DNA of 64,000 nt from Hyphomicrobium sulfonivorans (GCF_013306565.1 NZ_PZPO01000004.1:558001-622000); one strand, 5' to 3'. Positions 26,834-36,418 are shown, counted from the first letter of the stretch. A program made the numbers and translations. Notes: generated by a model from the letters alone, not told the origin.

Positions 26834-28382
26834 TCTGCCCTCTCTCGGCCTCACTGACGAGGCGACGGCTGATCTTTCCCGAGTCCGTCTTTGGCAGCGA
26901 CGGCCGGAATTCTACAAGTTTGGGAACCATGTAATCTTCAAGAAAGCGCGCGCAGTGGCGGATGACGTCCTGCGCGCCGATGTCCGTATCGGGCTCCAGT
27001 GCAACAACCGCCTTGATAGCGCTGCCCAGCACTGCATCCGGCACGCCGATGACGGCAACTTCGGCGACGCCCGGCAGCGCATAAATGACGTTCTCAACTT
27101 CCTTCGGCGGAACTTTCTCGCCGCGCGATTTGATGATGTCGTCCTTGCGACCGACAAAATAGAGGAAGCCGTCGCTGTCGGTGCGGAACAGATCGCCGGT
27201 GTAAAGCACGTGCTCCCACGGATATGGCCCCGGACGCAGCGCCTTGGCGGTTGCTTCCGGATTTTCCCAATATCCCTTCATCACGTGCGCGCCACGGATC
27301 ACCAGCTCGCCGACGACATCCGGCCCGACGCGCCGGCCCTCATCATCGACGACATAAGCTTCCGTGCCGGGAATGGCGACGCCGACAGACGAGATGCGGT
27401 TCTTAAGCTCGGTCGGCGGCAGCCACGTGCAGCGTTTGCATTCCGTCAGGCCATACATCGAATACAGCGCCACGTGTGGAAACAGCGCCTGCAGCTTTTC
27501 AATGTGCGTCGGCGGCAACGCCGCAGCGGTATTGGTGATGTAGCGCAGATGTGGCAACGCACCCGGTGCAAGGTTGCGCTGCCCTACGAGAATTGCCGCC
27601 ATCGTCGGAACGAGTGGCAGGCCCGTCACGCGCTCCTCTTCACAGCGCTTCAGAATGACTTGCGGGAACGCAAATGACTTTTCAAGTACCAGCGTGGCGC
27701 CGACCTTGATGGCCATCAGCACCTGATACAATCCGTAATCGAACGCAACCGGCAGCACGTTGAGAATGATGTCGTCGGCCGTGTTCTCAAGGTACGTCGT
27801 GATGGATGTGGCGGCTGCGACGACATTCTGATGTGTCATCATCACGCCCTTCGGGAACCCCGTCGAGCCCGACGTATAGATCAACATCGCCAGATCGACA
27901 TTGATGCCCGGTGCGCTCTGCAGCAGCGAAAACTCTGGTACTGCGAGCACATCATTCCAATGCAACGCGCCAAACCCGGCCGGCACCGATTCACCATCGG
28001 CGATCACACTGAACGCTACCGATGGCGCCGCTGCAATAGCATCCGCCGCAACAGATGCCGTCTTCTGCTGGGCAATGATCGCCTTCGCACGGCAGTTATT
28101 CAGGATGTAGCTGAGCTTATCGGTCTTGGTCGAAGGATTAACCGGACTGAAGACAGCACCGGCCTTCAAAACGGCAAAAATTGAAACAACCGCTTCAACG
28201 CTGTTGTCCAGAAACAGGACAACACGATCGCCCCTTTCGACGCCGCGATGGATCAACCCCTGCGCCAGCTCGTCAGAGATATCGTCGAGCTGGCTGTAGG
28301 TCAGGCGCCGATTGCCGGCAACGAGCGCCGTCTTATCGGGAAAGCGCATCGCACTTGCACGCAGAAACGATTCAAAGCGCAT
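26820..28382 (-). CDS. AMP-forming acyl-CoA/ACP ligase (class I adenylate-forming enzyme)
   Basis: 520 residues. The N-terminal domain contains the P-loop IYTSGSTGFPKGV (about 170-182), the YGLTE motif, and YTGDL with Asp for ribose binding. The C-terminal lid starts near GRKDDIIKSRGEKVPPKEVE and ends with the catalytic Lys region LPKTDSGKISRR. The enzyme should adenylate a carboxylic acid and load it onto CoA or, given the adjacent acyl carrier protein gene, onto its phosphopantetheine arm. The acid is unknown. The sequence resembles ligases in exosortase-A-associated and secondary-metabolite clusters. It lies 53 bp after the ACP gene and overlaps the NadE-like gene. Confidence 0.9.
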   Translation of the reverse strand: MRFESFLRASAMRFPDKTALVAGNRRLTYSQLDDISDELAQGLIHRGVERGDRVVLFLDNSVEAVVSIFAVLKAGAVFSPVNPSTKTDKLSYILNNCRAKAIIAQQKTASVAADAIAAAPSVAFSVIADGESVPAGFGALHWNDVLAVPEFSLLQSAPGINVDLAMLIYTSGSTGFPKGVMMTHQNVVAAATSITTYLENTADDIILNVLPVAFDYGLYQVLMAIKVGATLVLEKSFAFPQVILKRCEEERVTGLPLVPTMAAILVGQRNLAPGALPHLRYITNTAAALPPTHIEKLQALFPHVALYSMYGLTECKRCTWLPPTELKNRISSVGVAIPGTEAYVVDDEGRRVGPDVVGELVIRGAHVMKGYWENPEATAKALRPGPYPWEHVLYTGDLFRTDSDGFLYFVGRKDDIIKSRGEKVPPKEVENVIYALPGVAEVAVIGVPDAVLGSAIKAVVALEPDTDIGAQDVIRHCARFLEDYMVPKLVEFRPSLPKTDSGKISRRLVSEAERGQNAAL

Positions 28383-28435
28383 CGCCGTACCCCACCACCA
28401 GTTGACCGTATTTCAGAACGTGCGTTTGCGTCGGC

Positions 28436-28711
28436 TCAAACCGCAATGCCGGTAATCTTGGCGCCCTGCTTGCGAGCTACATATGCCGCAATCAGATCGA
28501 TGGAATCGAGGTTTTCCGGAACGATCTCGTCATCCTCGACGGTGATGCCGAAGTTGGTTTCAAGATGCTCCACGAGCTCCAGGATGCCGGTAGAGTCGAT
28601 GAGCCCGGCGGCGAGCAGCGATTCTTCGTTGGTCAGACCGTTTCGACCTTCGCGAAAAAGAAAGCTCGCTTCTACGAATTCGCGGATCGACGTTTTGAGT
28701 GCGTTTGACAT
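28436..28711 (-). CDS. Stand-alone acyl carrier protein
   Basis: 91 residues, from an ATG that gives a normal ACP N-terminus; the longer frame runs back into asnB. A four-helix ACP with the phosphopantetheine site at GLIDSTGILELVEHLE (D39-S40). The usual DSL is replaced by DST, as in several pathway-specific carriers, and the protein continues with NFGITVEDDEIVPENLDSI. It is not FabF-linked and is far from any fatty-acid synthesis gene, so it is probably dedicated to the product of this cluster. It sits 22 bp after asnB and 53 bp before the AMP ligase. Confidence 0.9.
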   Translation of the reverse strand: MSNALKTSIREFVEASFLFREGRNGLTNEESLLAAGLIDSTGILELVEHLETNFGITVEDDEIVPENLDSIDLIAAYVARKQGAKITGIAV

Positions 28712-28733
28712 GGTCTTGATACTCACCCGTACA

Positions 28734-30749
28734 TTACGAATTGACGGCAACCGGCGCGCGGCCGTTGCCATCAGAGTTAACTGGCTGGGACGAAGCAAGC
28801 GGCGTGCCAATGCCCGCAGATGCCTGCTGCACAAAGGTCTCGTGCCAAACCTGCGTCGACAGCACACCGACAAAAGCCAGGTTGTCCCTGAAGCCTGTCG
28901 ATGCAAATCGCGTGCACTTATTGACCAGCCGATCAACGAGCGCGCCGTCGAAATACCCCGCATCCGCAATGCTGGAGCGGCTCATACGCGTCAGCATCTC
29001 TGCTCCCGCCGCGGTGCCGACGAACGCGCGACTTTCCGGTGCGCGATAGGGCTGCTTGGGACGCCGCGCGATATCCGCCGGCAGAAGATCAGCAACGCTT
29101 TCACGCAGGATGTGCTTTTCACGCAGTCCCTTCAGCTTCAGGCGCGGCGGGATGCGCGCTGCAAATTCCATCAGGCGATGATCGAGGAACGGAAAGCGTC
29201 CTTCAACCGCGTTCGCCATAGCGACCCGATCGCCCTGCGATGACAGAATGTAGCCCGGCAACAGGTACGCACTTTCCAGATACTGCGCTTGTGAAAGCGG
29301 ATGCCAGCGCTGGAATTCAGCCGGCAACCGCTCGCGCAGATCATCCAACGCGTCGTAGTCGCCAAGTTCATCCCGCAGCTCCGCCGAGAAAAACGCCTTC
29401 GCGCCCTGGCTGGAGCGGAAGCGCGGCAGATGCGAATAGAGCGGATCGCTGATGCTGTCCTGATGGTTGCCGAAAAACGCTTCCAGATAGCGCTGCGACT
29501 GCGCATTCATGCGCGGCATATAAGGATAAAGGCGACGCAGAAGCAGCGGCCGCAAACGCGATCCCGGCTGCGCGGCACAGAAGCGGCGCACCTTGGCTTC
29601 CTTGAACACATCATAACCGGCGAACACTTCGTCAGCGCCCTCGCCCGTCATCACAACCTTGATGCCGTTTTCGTGCACCAGTCGCGACAGCATGTACATC
29701 GGCGCCGGCGCTGTACGCATCAGCGGGCGCTCGGTATGCCGGATGACATCGCCCATCACCGCCGCGATATCGTTTTCCTGGCACACCGTCACCGCGTGGT
29801 TGAGATCGAGCGCCGCAACCATCTCCTGCTGAAAGGCGCTCTCGTCGAACTCTGCGTTGGCAAACGCAACCGAGAACGAACGCAACGTGTCGGGGGTGAA
29901 TGTACGTATCGCAGCGGTGGTGATCGATGAATCCAGCCCGCCGCTGAGATACGCGCCGACCGGAACGTCAGCCCGCAACCGAATACGCACCGCGTCCAGC
30001 AGCAGCGCGCGCACTTCTTCCGTCAGGCGCGCTTCTTCCTTTGCTGATACCGGTCGGTCGTCCGCCGCATCGGGATAGTCGAAGCGCCAGTATTGATGCG
30101 TCCGCGCACCATCGTGATTGACGATCATCACGTGGCCCGGCGGCAGCTCGCTGATATTCTTGAATGGTGTGCGCGGCGCGAGCGGAAACCAGAACGTAAA
30201 CATCTGATCGAGTGCGATCGGATCAAGCTCAGCTCTGACGCCAGGCAGCGTCAACAGCGCCTTGACCTCGGACGCGAATGCGATGCCGCCGGCGCTTTCC
30301 GTATAGTAAAGCGGCCGTACACCAGCGCGATCGCGCGCCAGCACCATGCGTTGGCGTTTGCTATCCCAGATGGCGAATGCAAAGTCGCCGTTGAACATCT
30401 CGACACAGTCAGGCCCGCGCTCTTCATACAGATGCACGATCACTTCGGTGTCGGACGTTGTTTTGAAAACGTGCCCGCGCGCGATCAAGCCCTCGCGCAG
30501 TTCGACGTAGTTGAAAATTTCACCGTTGAACGAAACCCAAACCGTGCCGTCTTCGTTGCTCATCGGCTGACGGCCACCGTCGACATCGACGATGCTGAGA
30601 CGCGCATGGGCCAGCCCGGCATCGCCGTCGACATAAACGCCATCGCCGTCCGGCCCGCGATGGGCGAGCGTGCGGATCATGCGCTGCAGCTGACCGCGCT
30701 TGCGGTCAGGCGCAATCGGCAAACGATAAAAGCCGGCAATGCCGCACAT
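28734..30749 (-). CDS. AsnB-type glutamine-hydrolysing asparagine synthetase / amidotransferase
   Basis: 671 residues. Ntn glutaminase domain with the nucleophile Cys2 (MCGIAGFYR), RGPDG and FNGEIFNY. The synthetase domain has the PP-loop YLSGGLDSSITTAAI and GEGADEVFAGYDVF. The last 40 or so residues form a poorly conserved tail. Members range from true asparagine synthetases to enzymes that amidate sugars, peptides and polyketide carboxylates. The neighbours (ACP, AMP ligase, GNAT, NadE-like) argue for a pathway-specific amidotransferase, as in exosortase-A-associated clusters, though ordinary asparagine synthesis cannot be excluded. It starts 26 bp after the GNAT gene. Confidence 0.9.
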   Translation of the reverse strand: MCGIAGFYRLPIAPDRKRGQLQRMIRTLAHRGPDGDGVYVDGDAGLAHARLSIVDVDGGRQPMSNEDGTVWVSFNGEIFNYVELREGLIARGHVFKTTSDTEVIVHLYEERGPDCVEMFNGDFAFAIWDSKRQRMVLARDRAGVRPLYYTESAGGIAFASEVKALLTLPGVRAELDPIALDQMFTFWFPLAPRTPFKNISELPPGHVMIVNHDGARTHQYWRFDYPDAADDRPVSAKEEARLTEEVRALLLDAVRIRLRADVPVGAYLSGGLDSSITTAAIRTFTPDTLRSFSVAFANAEFDESAFQQEMVAALDLNHAVTVCQENDIAAVMGDVIRHTERPLMRTAPAPMYMLSRLVHENGIKVVMTGEGADEVFAGYDVFKEAKVRRFCAAQPGSRLRPLLLRRLYPYMPRMNAQSQRYLEAFFGNHQDSISDPLYSHLPRFRSSQGAKAFFSAELRDELGDYDALDDLRERLPAEFQRWHPLSQAQYLESAYLLPGYILSSQGDRVAMANAVEGRFPFLDHRLMEFAARIPPRLKLKGLREKHILRESVADLLPADIARRPKQPYRAPESRAFVGTAAGAEMLTRMSRSSIADAGYFDGALVDRLVNKCTRFASTGFRDNLAFVGVLSTQVWHETFVQQASAGIGTPLASSQPVNSDGNGRAPVAVNS

Positions 30750-30775
30750 CGTTACTCTCCCAGACGCCTGAAGCG

Positions 30776-31891
30776 TTACGCGAACTCGCCGCCGACCAAA
30801 CGAGTCCAGGACTCACCCGCGAGCCCCGTCAGCAGCGCCGGTCCACTACGTACCTCCCGCAGCAATTCCTTGTCGCGGGCATGCACCAATGTCGATGCGC
30901 CGTGGAACAACACACAGCGACGTGCAACCAGCGCATCGAGCAGGACGTCGTCCGCACGGCCACGGATGGCGACGCATCCCAGCTCCTGCGCACGGCGGAA
31001 CAGCGCATCAAGCGCGGTGCCGACGTGTTCGGGCAATGCCAACACCTGCAGAACGCGCGCGATCTGACCGCGGCGCGCATAAAACAGGTAGCAACCGACC
31101 GGCTTGCCGCTGCGGTCGAGAACGATACGACGCTGCAACACGCCATAGCGTTCTTTTGCTTCCGCATGGGTCAACAGCATTGACAGCGAAGGGGTGTGCC
31201 AGTCGGGATAGAGCGTATAGGTGCGGCTCAGCTCCGGGATCAGGCTTTCAATGTCCGCCGCCGTTGCTTCGACATCGTGCACGCCATCCTGCGCGGCGGG
31301 CAATGCAAGCGGATTACGATCCAGCCGCTGCAGCAGCATATCGAAACCCGATGCAAACGGCCGCATGAGCCCAGCCGGTCGGAACACATGCTGTGCCGCC
31401 GCAACCGCGGTTCCCGCAGGGCGCACAACGCGCAACCAGTCGAGGCTGCCGGCAGACAACTGCGAGCCACCCACCTTCTGCCACATGCGCTGCGAGATGC
31501 CGTTGGCGGTTTCGCTGAATGAAAGATCCTGCGGACCGGATAGAAAACTGCGCAACAGACGTGCGCCAGCGGTTGGGTGCAACTCTGGCTGATCGACCAT
31601 CATCGACCCAGCCACCGCTGCGCTGATGGGGCGTCCGTTGAGTTGCATCTGTCGCGACCAGATGCCTATGAAGCCGCGAACCTCGCCGGTGTTATCGGTG
31701 AACACGCGCGAACGTGGTTCTTCACCGGCACCCACGCCCGTGAAAACCACATCTTCGAAATAGCGCCGCAGCTCTGTGCTGCCGCTGCCTTTGCCGTCAC
31801 GGAACGAACGCGCAAACAGCCCCGCCAGTGCGTCGACATCGTCGCGACGGCACGGTCGGATCGCTTCCTGTTTGCCTGATGTGTAACTCAC
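30776..31891 (-). CDS. GNAT-fold acyltransferase, first gene of the AsnB-ACP-ligase operon
   Basis: 371 residues. The N-terminal GNAT-like half has AIRPCRRDDVDALAGLFARS, an early strand typical of acetyltransferases, and GFIGIWSRQMQLNGRPISAA. The C-terminal half repeats the fold more loosely: GVLQRRIVLDRSGKPVGCYL, then RVLQVLALPEHVGTALDALF. A double-GNAT arrangement is suggested, as in pathway acyltransferases that use acyl-ACP. The acetyl-CoA signature Q/RxxGxG/A is not obvious, so acyl-ACP use or a degenerate site is possible. It leads a tightly spaced operon of five genes. A roughly 480-bp upstream region should hold the promoter. Confidence 0.75.
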   Translation of the reverse strand: MSYTSGKQEAIRPCRRDDVDALAGLFARSFRDGKGSGSTELRRYFEDVVFTGVGAGEEPRSRVFTDNTGEVRGFIGIWSRQMQLNGRPISAAVAGSMMVDQPELHPTAGARLLRSFLSGPQDLSFSETANGISQRMWQKVGGSQLSAGSLDWLRVVRPAGTAVAAAQHVFRPAGLMRPFASGFDMLLQRLDRNPLALPAAQDGVHDVEATAADIESLIPELSRTYTLYPDWHTPSLSMLLTHAEAKERYGVLQRRIVLDRSGKPVGCYLFYARRGQIARVLQVLALPEHVGTALDALFRRAQELGCVAIRGRADDVLLDALVARRCVLFHGASTLVHARDKELLREVRSGPALLTGLAGESWTRLVGGEFA

Positions 31892-32375
31892 TTAACTACC
31901 TCTGCACGCGGACTGCGACAGCAGTTCCACGCCTAGCCCTGCATAGCCCGGACCAACCGTCGGTCAGCGCGACACAGACAAAGCGGCCCCTCTCGAAGGA
32001 CCGGACGGTGCGCCCAGAGTGTTGATAATTTGAATACGTCCGTTAACCGCTTCCATCGGACGAATTGACATCAATGTGGTCGCAACAAACTGATTTACAT
32101 TGATAATTCTGGATTTAGTCAGCGACTGGACTAATTGAGACCAAACGGCCCGTTTGGCTCAAATGGAACGGATTGTGAAAGCACCGTTAGGGAATCGTAA
32201 ATTCGACCGGCGGTTTTCCGCAGGAACATTTCCCAACTGCGGCAGCAACGCCGCAGGCCCTTCAGCCGGGACGCGGCATTATATCGTGGCGCGATAATAT
32301 GCGGGCGCCCACGCCAAGTTCGCGGCCGCCCGTCATCCACTCAACGCTGTTTCAAAATTGAATTGGGCGTCCCGG
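31892..32375. promoter_or_regulatory. Upstream region of the GNAT operon, A+T-rich with a 17-bp palindrome
   Basis: 484 bp without a supported gene. 32020-32140 is clearly more A+T-rich than its surroundings. At 32141-32157 lies a perfect palindrome CCAAACGG-C-CCGTTTGG, extendable by GAG...CTC with one bulged base, which looks like a dimeric regulator site. It is about 250 bp upstream of the GNAT start codon. No -35/-10 pair stands out. Confidence 0.4.
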
Positions 32376-33557
32376 TCAGGGATTGTTCCAGGCGCCCTGT
32401 GTCGGCCGCTCCTCGGCGAGGTAATAGCGGTTAACCCAGCCCTTCAGGCGGCCGTATTGCACCGGACACCAAAGGTTACGGCATGCGCCGACGATGCGGA
32501 CGCCGCGTCCATCCGGGCCGATGGCGCCAATGCGCGGATGATATTCGGATGGCCCCGTGCGCACGTTCAGGCGATCGCCAATCTGGACGTTGGATACGCG
32601 GAACGATGCCAGACGGCGGTTGCTGGCCTGCCGCGTATCTGTAGCCGGCTGCTGCCTGCGCACTTCTGGTGCGGCGGCTGGTTCAGATTCCGTATCAGCG
32701 ATGTCGTCATAGGGTCTTGTGACATTAGCCGCCGACGCCACCCTTTGCCGGGCGGCGTTCTGCTGTGCAGCCTCAGAGTTGAGGATCTGCGGCATCTCCG
32801 GCGATCCTTCAACGGCATCTGATGCACTTGCTTCGGCGCCCAGGCCGAGGCGATAGGGCTCGGGCTCCTTCGGTGTCAAAGCCGACTTCAGCCATTCGCC
32901 CAGCGCGGCGGTGGTGAAGCGCGGCGGGACTGCCAGATCGACAGGTTCATATCCATTGCGCGCAGCCGGAACATCAGTCGATGCGACGACAGTCTCTTCC
33001 TGGTTGTTCGCATCGCCAGCGGCAATCGTCGTCGGAGCAGGCTGCTTGGGTTCAGGCTGCGGTGCCGGTGCGGCAGCGGTCTGCTGCGGCGGTGCAATCG
33101 GCTGCTTTTCCGCCACCTGAGCGACGGGACGTGCCGGGGCTTGCTTTGGCTTGGCCGTCACGGCGGCAACCACGGGCTTGGCTTCGGTGATCGTAGCCGT
33201 GCCGCTTTCGCCGCTGGCTTCCGACCAGTGCACGCGATTGCCTTCACGGCGCAGAGCCATGCAGCGGGGCTTGGCGTCGAACCAGCGGAACCACTTCATG
33301 CAAAGCTTGTCGCCTTCGGTCCACCAGCGGCCGCGATCCTTGGTGGCACCGAGCGTCAGCCCCAGTGCGCCCGCTTCAGCGGACATCAGGCCGTTCGTGC
33401 CGACCTTGACCGGAATGGTCATGCGCAAAGGCGTGTCAATTTCCAGCAGCGCGCCGGGCATGGCTCGCTTGATCTCTTCGCCGGACATGCGCACCGGAGC
33501 AGCCATCGCGGCGCTCACACCTGCCAGCAAACCGACAACAGTAACCAAACGCAACAT
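32376..33557 (-). CDS. Exported SH3-domain protein
   Basis: 393 residues from the ATG after AGGGG; the frame upstream to 33629 is not credible. Signal peptide 1-19 (ends AMA). An N-terminal region has a Cys pair (GDKLCMKWFRWFDAKPRCM) and RWWTEGDKLCMKWFR, which resembles domains sensing or binding small ligands. A long low-complexity Pro/Ala/Gln linker (about 125-310) follows. A C-terminal bacterial SH3 domain (about 320-390) contains VQIGDRLNVRTGPSEYHPRI and NLWCPVQYGRLKGWVNRYYL. It is probably periplasmic and binds peptidoglycan or a protein partner. No operon partner; hrpB lies downstream of its promoter side on the same strand. Confidence 0.85.
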   Translation of the reverse strand: MLRLVTVVGLLAGVSAAMAAPVRMSGEEIKRAMPGALLEIDTPLRMTIPVKVGTNGLMSAEAGALGLTLGATKDRGRWWTEGDKLCMKWFRWFDAKPRCMALRREGNRVHWSEASGESGTATITEAKPVVAAVTAKPKQAPARPVAQVAEKQPIAPPQQTAAAPAPQPEPKQPAPTTIAAGDANNQEETVVASTDVPAARNGYEPVDLAVPPRFTTAALGEWLKSALTPKEPEPYRLGLGAEASASDAVEGSPEMPQILNSEAAQQNAARQRVASAANVTRPYDDIADTESEPAAAPEVRRQQPATDTRQASNRRLASFRVSNVQIGDRLNVRTGPSEYHPRIGAIGPDGRGVRIVGACRNLWCPVQYGRLKGWVNRYYLAEERPTQGAWNNP

Positions 33558-33934
33558 CACTACCCCTACCCGCTCCGCCCGGAGCCCCTTCATGGTCTCA
33601 GAAAGTGGCGAGAACCCGGTTGCAAGCACCGGATTTTTCGCCCCAGACCAGACGCTTGCGCCCCACTATGGCCGCTTTTTCAAATCGCGTGCCGAAGTGC
33701 GCATTGTTGCCGATGCAAGGGCACCGGATACATCAAACGCCTGCCAGTCGCGCCGCCGGGAGGCAGCCACGGACCACCAAACAGAATCGCTCCGAAGGCT
33801 TAAGAAGTGGTGGCAATCTGCCCGGCGGCATCGGGTTGCTGGAGCATTTCGAGGCAACGCTACGCCGAACTGACGGCCAGCCGGACCGGGCGGAGGATTT
33901 CAGAGCCTGCCGACGCCCCGCACAGAACAGGTTG
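33558..33934. other. Intergenic region between hrpB and the SH3 gene, nothing supported
   Basis: 377 bp on the 3' side of hrpB and the 5' side of the SH3-protein gene, both minus strand. Frames present are Arg/Pro-rich and lack ribosome binding sites. It should contain the SH3-gene promoter; no terminator hairpin with a U-tract was found for hrpB. Confidence 0.4.
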
Positions 33935-36418
33935 CTAAGTGCCGCGCGGCTTGGCGCGCGCCGTCGGCAACGCCGATGCCGGATCGTCGGGCCAGGGGTG
34001 GCGCGGGTAACGCCCTTTCATCTCCGCCTTCACCGCCGCCCACGAACCACGCCAGAAGCCCGGCAGGTCGCGCGTGATCTGAATGGGCCGGTGCGCGGGC
34101 GAAAGGAGATGCAGCGTCAACGGCAGCTTGCCGTTGGCCAGCGCCGGGTGTTGCTTCAACCCGAACAGCTCCTGCACCCGGATATGCAGCGCCGGTCCAC
34201 CCGCAGCGCCATAGTCGATGGCATGGCGGTTGCCGGTGGGCGCCTCGAAATGCGTCGGCGCTTCGTCGTCAATCCGGCGCCGCACGTTCCACGGCAGCAA
34301 CGCATCGAGCGCCGAGCCGAGATCATCAGCGCCGATATCCGCCAGCCGCGACTTGCCATTGAGAAACGGCGCCAGCCAATCCGCCACGCGCGCGGCCAGC
34401 GTATCGGTGCTCAGATCGGGCCAGCTGTCATCGCCGGTTGAACGCAGAAACGCCAACCGCTCGCGCAGTTGCTGCTGCGGCTTGCTCCACGGCAGGCGCT
34501 CGATGCCGTATCTGCCAAGCGCCTCGGCAAAAGCGCGGGCTGTGTCCGCTCCGTGTTCAATCGCACGCGGTTCGCTGGCCAGCACGATCGCATCGAGACG
34601 ACGCACATGGCGCGCGCGCAATGCCGACGACGCCGGATCAAAATCGACTTCCACAGCCTCATGCACACGCCCTTCAGCCGACGCCAGAACGTCCGCTTCA
34701 TTCGCGCCGGCGCAAAGCAGAATACGTGTCGCAGCGGCGGCACCGGAAAGCTCGGCCGCCACGATGAAGCCGGAACGCGCCAGCGGATGCAGCGCGTCCA
34801 TCACCGCGCCTCTGCCGTTGGCGAGCAGAAACTGCCCTCGTGCCCCGCGCGCCTTGCCCAGTCGGTCCGGATACGCCAGCGCCAGCAGCCGCGCGGTTGA
34901 CAGGTTCTCGGTTGAATTTTCGCCGCCCTGCGCACCGCTGCGCTTTTCCGCCGCGCGCGCCCAACCCGCCGCAAGCTTGCGCATGTCGGTTGCGCGCCGT
35001 CCACGATCGCGGCGAAAGTTCTCCAGCCGGATGTCGAGATCGACGTCGTTACCGCCAAGGCCGCGCTCAACCATAACGGCAGCGATGTCGGCCGCGTCCT
35101 GCGCACAGTCCTGCTCCGCCGCAGCAATGATCATCCGCGCCAGTCGTGGCGGCAGCGGCAGCGATCGCAATGCGCGCCCGCCCGGCGTTATCCGCCCTTC
35201 GCCATCAAGCGCGGCCAACGCCTGCAACTCTTCACGCGCGGCATCGATTGCCGCTTGCGAAGGTGTGTCCAGCCATCGCAGCGCGCGCGGATCGTTTGCA
35301 CCCCACTCGGCGCAATCCAGCAGCAGTGAAGCCAGATCCGCCGAACGAATTTCGGGCTCCGCAAATGCGGGCAGGCTCTGCGTTTGAGCCTCATCCCACA
35401 GGCGATAGCAGACGCCCGGTTCGGTGCGCCCAGCACGCCCGCGCCGCTGATCCGCCGACGCGCGTGATGTGCGCACGGTTTCAAGCCGCGTCACGCCAAC
35501 GTCAGGTTCAAAGCGCGGCACGCGCGCCAATCCGCTGTCGATAACGATGCGCACGCCCTCAATGGTGATCGACGTTTCCGCAATCGACGTCGCCAGCACC
35601 ACCTTGCGCGTTCCGTCAGCGGCCGGTTCCAGCGCCAGATCCTGCGCCCGCACGTCCATCGCACCATAGAGCGGCGCAAGTATCACCGACGCGTCGGTGA
35701 TGCGTTCGCGCAAACGCTCCTCAACGCGGCGGATCTCGCCCTGCCCCGGCAGAAAAGCCAGTATCGATCCGCGCTCCTCGCGCAATGCGCGCAACACCGC
35801 ATCAGTCATGCGATCTTCCATGCGCACATTGGCATCGCGCCCGACATAGCGCGTCTCGACGGGATAGGCGCGGCCCTCGCTGACGATTGCCGGCGCATCG
35901 CCCAGCATCTGCGCCACGCGGCCGCCATCCAGAGTTGCCGACATCGGCACTATGCGCAGATCCTCGCGCAGCGCGCTCTGACAATCGAGCGCCAGCGCTA
36001 AGCCCAGATCGGCATCCAGCGAGCGTTCGTGAAACTCGTCGAACAGCACCGCGCCAACGCCATGCAATTCCGGATCATCGAGAATCATGCGCGTGAAGAT
36101 GCCTTCGGTGACAACCTCTATGCGCGTCTGCGCGCTAACCTTTGTCATCAGACGCGTGCGCAGGCCAACGCGCTGCCCCACGGCTTCACCCAACGTGTGC
36201 GCCATGCGTTCGGCGGCGCCGCGCGCGGCAATGCGGCGTGGCTCCAGCACGAGAATTTTGCGCCCCGCAAGCCAGGCTTCGTCCATCAGCGCCAGCGGCA
36301 CGCGCGTGGTCTTGCCCGCACCCGGCGGCGCAATCAGCACGGCAGCGTTGCGCGCCACCAGCGCAGCGCGCAATTCTCCTAAAACCGTATCGATGGGCAG
36401 GGCTGCAGCGAATTCCAT
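33935..36418 (-). CDS. hrpB: HrpB: ATP-dependent DExH-box helicase
   Basis: 827 residues. RecA-like domain 1 has the Walker A motif GAGKTTRVPL, DEFHERSLD as the DExH motif and PMSATLDG as motif III. Domain 2 has ATSIAETSITIEGV and QRRGRAGR (motif VI). The helicase-associated HA2 and the HrpB-specific C-terminal domain (about 560-827) follow, ending GFWRGSWAAVKAEMKGRYPR. That last signature is diagnostic of HrpB as opposed to HrpA. It is probably an RNA helicase, but its bacterial role is poorly known. Divergent from tex over about 200 bp. Confidence 0.95.
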   Translation of the reverse strand: MEFAAALPIDTVLGELRAALVARNAAVLIAPPGAGKTTRVPLALMDEAWLAGRKILVLEPRRIAARGAAERMAHTLGEAVGQRVGLRTRLMTKVSAQTRIEVVTEGIFTRMILDDPELHGVGAVLFDEFHERSLDADLGLALALDCQSALREDLRIVPMSATLDGGRVAQMLGDAPAIVSEGRAYPVETRYVGRDANVRMEDRMTDAVLRALREERGSILAFLPGQGEIRRVEERLRERITDASVILAPLYGAMDVRAQDLALEPAADGTRKVVLATSIAETSITIEGVRIVIDSGLARVPRFEPDVGVTRLETVRTSRASADQRRGRAGRTEPGVCYRLWDEAQTQSLPAFAEPEIRSADLASLLLDCAEWGANDPRALRWLDTPSQAAIDAAREELQALAALDGEGRITPGGRALRSLPLPPRLARMIIAAAEQDCAQDAADIAAVMVERGLGGNDVDLDIRLENFRRDRGRRATDMRKLAAGWARAAEKRSGAQGGENSTENLSTARLLALAYPDRLGKARGARGQFLLANGRGAVMDALHPLARSGFIVAAELSGAAAATRILLCAGANEADVLASAEGRVHEAVEVDFDPASSALRARHVRRLDAIVLASEPRAIEHGADTARAFAEALGRYGIERLPWSKPQQQLRERLAFLRSTGDDSWPDLSTDTLAARVADWLAPFLNGKSRLADIGADDLGSALDALLPWNVRRRIDDEAPTHFEAPTGNRHAIDYGAAGGPALHIRVQELFGLKQHPALANGKLPLTLHLLSPAHRPIQITRDLPGFWRGSWAAVKAEMKGRYPRHPWPDDPASALPTARAKPRGT

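Noticed and set aside
25802-31891. Calling the AsnB-ACP-ligase operon an exosortase/PEP-CTERM locus
   Set aside because: No exosortase, PEP-CTERM protein or polysaccharide genes are present; only part of the gene set is similar.
33141-34441. Long plus-strand frames opposite hrpB and the SH3 gene
   Set aside because: They are antisense shadows of well-supported minus-strand genes, with typical Arg/Pro/Ala-rich spurious translations.
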